A DNA stretch of 9,603 nt. Origin: Alphaproteobacteria bacterium. Lineage in GTDB: Bacteria; Pseudomonadota; Alphaproteobacteria; Micavibrionales; UBA1664. The DNA lies in assembly GCA_018969935.1 (NCBI GenBank), contig JAGWXJ010000067.1, positions 1 through 9,603 on the forward strand, written 5' to 3'. The position numbers and the translations under genes were made by a program. How positions within the stretch are numbered: position 1 is the first letter of the stretch; each line of letters starts with the position of its first letter. Positions 5,519 through 9,603 of this stretch are shown one piece after another. Below the pieces are notes generated by a model. That model made no database searches. It worked only from the letters and a program-made list of their open reading frames with translations, and had not been told where the DNA came from.

Positions 5519-6295
5519 ATGGTTTCCGACGCAGTGCTCAAAAGCAAAGCCATCTCGATCAGCGCCCCTGATGCGTTTTCTGCAAGCCAGCTTCTGCGCG
5601 AGGAAGATGCTTCTTCCCCCGAGCTCAGCCTCAAAACCAAACTGCACGAACTGAAGGACGATGCTTCCCTCCGCCGCATCGCAACCATCGCGCTCGACAT
5701 GCTCCGCGAGAGCAATAGCGCCCTCGATGAAGCCCACCGCCAGCTGGCCACCCAACGCACCCGCATCGAACACCTCGAGGCCCTCGCCACAACCGATGAA
5801 CTGACAGGCCTCGTCAACCGTCGCGGCTTTGTCGAAGCCTTTGACCGCGAACTGGACCGTACAACCCGCGGCCTTACCAAAGGCGGCCTCCTGCTGATGA
5901 TCGACCTCGACAATTTCAAAATCATCAACGACACGCACGGCCACGCGGCAGGCGATGCAGCCCTGCGTCTGGTTGCCGAAACACTCAAGGCCACCATCCG
6001 CCGCATGGACTTGGCGGCCCGTCTGGGCGGTGATGAATTCGTACTCCTGTTCTCCAACGCCGATGTGATGGCCGCGGTTGACCGCGCCCAGCAGCTCGCC
6101 ATGCGCCTGAACTCGCTTTCCCTGCGCTGGAAAGGTGAAAAAATTTCCATCCGTGCCTCCATCGGCATGCGCGCCTACGCAGGCGGCGACACAGTGGACG
6201 GCGTATTGCACAGCGCAGATTCAAGCATGTACGCGGTCAAGGCCAAACGCGCCGCCCGCAAGGATGCAAAACAGCACGAAAGGGTACGCGCATAA
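5519..6295 (+). CDS. Stand-alone GGDEF diguanylate cyclase
   Basis: This 258-residue protein should make c-di-GMP from GTP. Residues 1-40 are low in recognisable structure. Residues 40-90 are charged and heptad-like and probably form a coiled coil or helical dimerisation segment. The GGDEF domain spans about 88-245: TTDELTGLVNRRGF (91-104), metal-binding Asp129 in MIDLDNFK, NDTHGHAAGD (137-146), and GGDEF at 170-174. An inhibitory RxxD site (R161-R-M-D164) lies five residues before GGDEF, so feedback inhibition is expected. There is no membrane segment or recognised sensor domain, so it is probably cytosolic and its input unknown. The tail is Lys/Arg rich. The start is supported by AAGGGA eight bases upstream. 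It is divergent from eipB-divK-pleD and followed by two hairpins, the second a strong terminator. Confidence 0.93.
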   Translation: MVSDAVLKSKAISISAPDAFSASQLLREEDASSPELSLKTKLHELKDDASLRRIATIALDMLRESNSALDEAHRQLATQRTRIEHLEALATTDELTGLVNRRGFVEAFDRELDRTTRGLTKGGLLLMIDLDNFKIINDTHGHAAGDAALRLVAETLKATIRRMDLAARLGGDEFVLLFSNADVMAAVDRAQQLAMRLNSLSLRWKGEKISIRASIGMRAYAGGDTVDGVLHSADSSMYAVKAKRAARKDAKQHERVRA

Positions 6296-6301
6296 GGAAT
6301 T

Positions 6302-6319
6302 AGGGCCGTAAAAGGCCCT
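6302..6319 (+). terminator. Short hairpin just after the GGDEF gene
   Basis: AGGGCC (6302-6307) pairs with GGCCCT (6314-6319) around a six-base loop, seven bases after the stop codon. Only two further T bases follow, so alone it is a weak terminator. It may act as a 3'-end stabiliser upstream of the stronger hairpin at 6387. Confidence 0.4.
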
Positions 6320-6386
6320 TCACAGTTGGCGATTTGTCCTCCTCTTACCCAAGCCTCAACCCCAAGGGCAAGTCGCTTTCCAAGAG

Positions 6387-6429
6387 ACCCGGGTCCAGAC
6401 CCCAAGCTGGGCCCGGGTTTTCTCTTTTT
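6387..6429 (+). terminator. Strong rho-independent terminator
   Basis: Bases 6387-6398 pair with 6407-6418 in a 12-base-pair GC-rich stem (one G-T pair) around an eight-base loop, followed by TTTTCTCTTTTT to 6429. It ends the diguanylate cyclase transcript and isolates the LRR-kinase gene, whose ATG is 33 bases further on. The stretch 6320-6386 holds no other feature I can identify. Confidence 0.85.
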
Positions 6430-6462
6430 GCAATTTGGGCGCACACTCTTTAAACCAGTCTT

Positions 6463-7824
6463 ATGGTCAAGGTTACCGACATCCCGTTCGCCAAATCATA
6501 CGATGCCGCATCAGGCAAACTGACGTTGCGTGGCGCCGATGCGCTGCCCCCGGCAACGCTACAATTCGCCCGTGAAAACCGCTTAACAACGCTCGATGCC
6601 TCCGATTGTCATTTAGGCACCCTTCCCGACTGGTTCGCGGATTTGCCGCACCTTGAAATAGCATTCTTCTCCAACAACAAATTCAAAACGCTGCCATCCG
6701 TGCTTGCAGGCTGCAAACACTTGCGCATGCTGGCTTTCAAAGGCTGCGGCCTTGAAATACTGGGCGAGGATACGCTACCCCCCTCACTCGAATGGCTGAT
6801 ACTGACAGGCAACAAACTGGAATTTTTGCCGAACTCGATCGGTACCCTCAAAAACCTTCGCAAGGTAGCGTTGGCGGGCAACAAACTCGGCAGCCTGCCC
6901 GATGCCATGCAGGCCTGCCGTGCTATCGAATTGCTGCGCATTTCCGCCAACGATTTTCGTACATCAACACCTGATTGGGTATTCAGTCTGCCCCACCTTG
7001 CATGGTTTTCGGAAGGTGGAAACCCCGCTAGCACAAAACCCGCAACAACGGATATCCCCGTCATCGCGCGCAACGCAATCACGCAGGAAAAACTCCTCGG
7101 CCACAGCCCTTCGAGCGAGGTATTTCTTGCCCGTATTGAAGGCATGGATACGCCAGCCGCCCTTAAAATGTTCAGGAATGATCTGACAAGCGATGGCTAT
7201 CCCGCCGATGATATGGCGGCATCCATTGCGGCAGGCAACCACCCCAACCTTATGCGTATCCTTGGCCGCTTGGCGCCCGAGGCGGGCGCGCGGGACGGCC
7301 TGCTGTTTGCGCTGGTGCCCGATACCTACACGAAACTCGGCAACCCGCCCGATACGGCAACATGCACGCGTGATACGTTCACTCAGGCGCATACATTGCC
7401 GCTTTCATTGCTACCTTCCATTTTGTCAGGCATCGCATCGGCCGCCCGCCATCTGCACGAAAAGCACATCATGCATGGTGATATCTACGCCCATAACAGC
7501 ATGGCCAATCGCGAAACAGGCCACGCCTATTTGGGTGATTTCGGCGCTGCAGGCTTTTACGACCCTGCCTTGCGCAAAAAATATGAAGCACTGGATACCC
7601 GCGCAGTCGGCGCTTTGATCGAGGATCTGGTTACAATAGCATCCCCCGCCCGCAATAACGGCGAGCGTGCTGTAACACAGCAGTTAACAGGGCTGGTAAA
7701 GCAGTGCCGCCAGCAGGATGCATCAAATTGCCTGCCGCTGGCCGAGGTCACGAACAGGCTGGATTACTTGGCAACCACATGCGCGCCGACAGCTCGCGCA
7801 ACATCCATAAATGCCCTGGCCTGA
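6463..7824 (+). CDS. Leucine-rich-repeat protein with C-terminal protein-kinase-like domain
   Basis: The protein has 453 residues. Residues 41-188 hold about six leucine-rich repeats of 22-24 residues with the LxxLPxxL/GNKLxxLP pattern, probably for protein binding. A kinase-like domain follows (about 206-437). Lys235 (AALKMF) is the expected ATP-binding lysine, H338-G-D340 with Asn345 forms the catalytic loop, and D359-F-G361 the metal-binding motif. The glycine loop keeps only Gly213; Ser215 and Ser218 replace the other two glycines. The loop reads HGDIYAHN rather than HRDLKPEN. Only 17 residues separate DFG from Asp378, which probably matches the conserved Asp of helix F, so the activation segment is very short with no APE motif. 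No signal peptide or membrane segment is seen, so it is probably cytosolic. LRR-kinase proteins of this type occur in other proteobacteria; substrate unknown. No Shine-Dalgarno precedes the ATG. Its last 61 bases overlap mrp antisense. Confidence 0.85.
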   Translation: MVKVTDIPFAKSYDAASGKLTLRGADALPPATLQFARENRLTTLDASDCHLGTLPDWFADLPHLEIAFFSNNKFKTLPSVLAGCKHLRMLAFKGCGLEILGEDTLPPSLEWLILTGNKLEFLPNSIGTLKNLRKVALAGNKLGSLPDAMQACRAIELLRISANDFRTSTPDWVFSLPHLAWFSEGGNPASTKPATTDIPVIARNAITQEKLLGHSPSSEVFLARIEGMDTPAALKMFRNDLTSDGYPADDMAASIAAGNHPNLMRILGRLAPEAGARDGLLFALVPDTYTKLGNPPDTATCTRDTFTQAHTLPLSLLPSILSGIASAARHLHEKHIMHGDIYAHNSMANRETGHAYLGDFGAAGFYDPALRKKYEALDTRAVGALIEDLVTIASPARNNGERAVTQQLTGLVKQCRQQDASNCLPLAEVTNRLDYLATTCAPTARATSINALA

Positions 7825-8804
7825 TGGCTTTCAGGCTCTGCTATCACAATAGGTACGCCCGCATCTGATTGGGTACGGATGCTGGCATGCAAAGGCACCT
7901 CGCCCAAAAACGGCACACCCGCTTTGGCTGCTTCTTCCTTGGCGCCGCCATGCCCGAATATATCCGTACGCGTATTGCACTGCGGGCAGCAGAAGTAGCT
8001 CATATTCTCGACAATCCCCAAAACCGGCACATTGGTTTTGCGGAACATTTCTAGCCCCTTATGCGCATCGATAAGCGCGATGTCTTGCGGCGTGGATACG
8101 ATAACCGCACCTGTTAACTGCACCTTTTGCGCGAGCGTCAGCTGTATGTCACCCGTACCGGGCGGCAAATCCAGCACCAGCACATCAAGGTTGCTCCAGT
8201 CCACATCGCGCAGCAATTGCACAAGCGCCGATTGCACCATCGGCCCGCGCCATATCATCGGCGAAGCCTCGTTCACCAGAAAACCCATCGACATCAGCTT
8301 CAAACCATGCGCTTCGATGGGGATGATTTTTTCATCAACGCGCTCGGGTGTCACATCGCGCATACCGGCAAGGCGCGGCAGGCTCGGGCCATATATATCG
8401 GCATCAAGCACACCGGTCCTGTACCCGAGTTTGGACAAACCCGCAGCCAGGTTAATAGCCAAGGTGGACTTGCCAACCCCACCCTTGCCAGACGCGACGG
8501 CGATAATGTTTTTGACCGGCATCTCAAGGAAACCCGATGGCTTTTTACCATGCGGGTTATGCGCACTCCCTTTACGCTCTGCCGTCAGGATAACCGTGGC
8601 GCGGCTGACGCCCTTCAAACGCAGCAAACGCTTCTCGGCCTCGTGCTGAATGTCCTGCTTTTGGGTGGCCTGCGCAATATCAAGCACGGCCGTGACATGC
8701 CCGCCTTCTATAATAACGGACTCGGTAACGCACCCCTCCAGCTCCGCAAGCGCGGACCTTACAAAAGATTCATCTGGTTTCCGATTGCCAAGAAAATTAA
8801 GCAA
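7764..8804 (-). CDS. mrp: Iron-sulfur cluster carrier Mrp/ApbC (P-loop ATPase)
   Basis: The cytosolic ATPase binds and transfers [4Fe-4S] clusters to apo-proteins. The 346 residues comprise an N-terminal MIP18/DUF59-type domain (about 11-80), a linker, and a ParA/MinD-like ATPase domain (about 98-340). The deviant Walker A is GKGGVGKST (106-114), with the conserved DADIYGPS at 134-141. Asp212 in LVLDLPPGTGD is Walker B. The cluster-binding CxxC is Cys273/Cys276 in CCPQC, followed by DIFGHGGA. The start is TTG at 8804: a stop lies nine bases upstream in frame, no in-frame ATG occurs until residue 95, and AGGGG lies nine bases upstream. It is divergent from hflK, an arrangement common in alphaproteobacteria. 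Its 3' end overlaps the LRR-kinase gene by 61 bases with no room for a dedicated terminator. Also called apbC. Confidence 0.95.
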   Translation of the reverse strand: MLNFLGNRKPDESFVRSALAELEGCVTESVIIEGGHVTAVLDIAQATQKQDIQHEAEKRLLRLKGVSRATVILTAERKGSAHNPHGKKPSGFLEMPVKNIIAVASGKGGVGKSTLAINLAAGLSKLGYRTGVLDADIYGPSLPRLAGMRDVTPERVDEKIIPIEAHGLKLMSMGFLVNEASPMIWRGPMVQSALVQLLRDVDWSNLDVLVLDLPPGTGDIQLTLAQKVQLTGAVIVSTPQDIALIDAHKGLEMFRKTNVPVLGIVENMSYFCCPQCNTRTDIFGHGGAKEEAAKAGVPFLGEVPLHASIRTQSDAGVPIVIAEPESHQARAFMDVARAVGAHVVAK

Positions 8805-8813
8805 GCTATCTTA

Positions 8814-8818
8814 CCCCT
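8814..8818 (-). promoter_or_regulatory. Ribosome-binding site deciding the TTG start of mrp
   Basis: AGGGG on the minus strand lies nine bases before the TTG at 8804. Together with the in-frame stop TAA at 8811-8813 it fixes the start at a rare codon. Confidence 0.65.
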
Positions 8819-8850
8819 ACTGTTTTCACTCATATCTAATAGGCCCGACA

Positions 8851-9603
8851 ATGACTGGCAATGACGATAACCGCGAAAACCGCCGAAATCCTTGGGGGCA
8901 ATCAGGCAATCACAATCAGGGGCCATGGGGCCAGCGCCCCAATCCTTCAAATAATGACGAAGGTCCGGATTTCGAGGCCTTGTTCCGTCAAGCCCGCGGC
9001 ATTTTCGGTAACGGGGGCAATGATGTCCGCCTCGGTTTAATCGCAGTCCTGCTGGTCATTGGCGCTTGGCTTGCAAGCGGCGTCTACCGTGTAGACCCGG
9101 GCGAAAACGCAGTCGTCCAGCGCTTTGGCGCCATTGCCCGCACACAGGCAACACCTGGTTTGGGCTACCGCCTGCCATGGCCAATTGAAACTGTAACCAA
9201 ACTCAACGTCATGCTCGATCGCCGCACAACGGTAGGCTTGGCCGATAGCAGCATGGGCAGCCAGAAACGCGACCTACCAGAAGAAAGCCTGATGCTGACA
9301 GCCGACGCCAATATCGTGGATATCGATGTTGTCGTCCTCTGGAACGTGCTGGAGGCTGAGAAGTTCCTCTTCTCCATCCGCAACCCCGAACAGACAATCA
9401 AACGCGTGGCCGAAAGCGCCATCCGTGAAGCCGTGGGCCAGACCCGCCTCCAGAGCATCATCACGGAAGGCCGCGATGATGTCGCCGTCAAAATCCAGAA
9501 AAGCATGCAATCCATGCTGGATTTCTACAAATCGGGCGTATCGGTAAAACAGGTGCTGATACAGGAAGCAACCGTGCACCCCGAGGTAATCGCGGCCTAT
9601 AAC
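8851..9603 (+). CDS. hflK: FtsH protease modulator HflK, 3' end outside the window
   Basis: HflK with HflC forms the SPFH/prohibitin-type membrane complex that surrounds and modulates the FtsH protease. The window holds 251 codons with no stop before the edge; known HflK proteins usually run well beyond 300 residues. The N-terminus (1-57) is rich in Asn, Gly, Gln, Pro and Trp (NPWGQ, GPWGQ), typical of HflK. A single membrane anchor follows (about 61-79), then the SPFH domain beginning YRVDPGENAVVQRFG (79-93), with LPWPIE (108-113), and TVHPEVIAAYN (241-251) at the edge. The ATG at 8851 has a weak TAGG seven bases upstream. It is divergent from mrp with 46 bases between start codons, so its promoter probably overlaps the mrp leader or start. 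hflC is expected downstream outside the window. Confidence 0.94.
   Translation, partial: MTGNDDNRENRRNPWGQSGNHNQGPWGQRPNPSNNDEGPDFEALFRQARGIFGNGGNDVRLGLIAVLLVIGAWLASGVYRVDPGENAVVQRFGAIARTQATPGLGYRLPWPIETVTKLNVMLDRRTTVGLADSSMGSQKRDLPEESLMLTADANIVDIDVVVLWNVLEAEKFLFSIRNPEQTIKRVAESAIREAVGQTRLQSIITEGRDDVAVKIQKSMQSMLDFYKSGVSVKQVLIQEATVHPEVIAAYN

Noticed and set aside
5455..6211. Two overlapping long minus-strand frames opposite the GGDEF gene
   Set aside because: Both are antisense to a clear diguanylate cyclase and have biased Ser/Arg-rich or Ala/Gly-rich composition without motifs; they reflect strong codon bias of the sense gene.
8127..8864. Plus-strand frame of 245 codons opposite mrp running into the hflK start
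   Set aside because: It is antisense to well-conserved mrp and rich in His, Arg and Gln without any motif. It would overlap the start of hflK out of frame.

Overview
The window is ordinary, gene-dense chromosome from an alphaproteobacterium. The main evidence is a divK-pleD gene pair in the order known from Caulobacter, an EipB-family (DUF1849) envelope protein, and the apbC/mrp gene head to head with hflK. The sequence alone does not support a genus. I see ten complete protein genes and one cut off by the right edge. I see no tRNA, rRNA, CRISPR array, insertion sequence or prophage, and no gene-free stretch longer than 300 bases.

Left part (1-2594): a minus-strand pair encodes a GNAT acetyltransferase and then a methionine sulfoxide reductase B with a twin-arginine signal. 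Pyridoxal kinase (pdxY) lies head to head with the acetyltransferase gene, with only 16 bases between their start codons. Nucleoside diphosphate kinase (ndk) follows on the plus strand with its own candidate promoter. It ends in a structured 3' region and a GC-rich terminator that faces both ways.

Middle (2595-6462): a minus-strand run reads eipB, divK, pleD, with gaps of 20 and 13 bases. DivK is the single-domain cell-cycle receiver, and PleD is the receiver-receiver-GGDEF diguanylate cyclase. A second, stand-alone GGDEF cyclase starts divergently from eipB across a 227-base AT-rich region and ends before a strong rho-independent terminator. This block therefore combines cell-cycle phosphosignalling, two c-di-GMP synthases with intact product-inhibition sites, and an envelope-integrity protein.

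Right part (6463-9603): a leucine-rich-repeat protein fused to a divergent protein-kinase-like domain runs convergently into mrp (apbC), and the two coding regions overlap antisense by 61 bases. mrp starts at a TTG codon and is divergent from hflK, which runs off the window.

Most genes are recognisable housekeeping or regulatory families. The least explained items are the LRR-kinase fusion with its altered glycine loop, altered catalytic loop and very short activation segment, its antisense overlap with mrp, and several inverted repeats in the intergenic regions. I found no clear undescribed multi-gene system.
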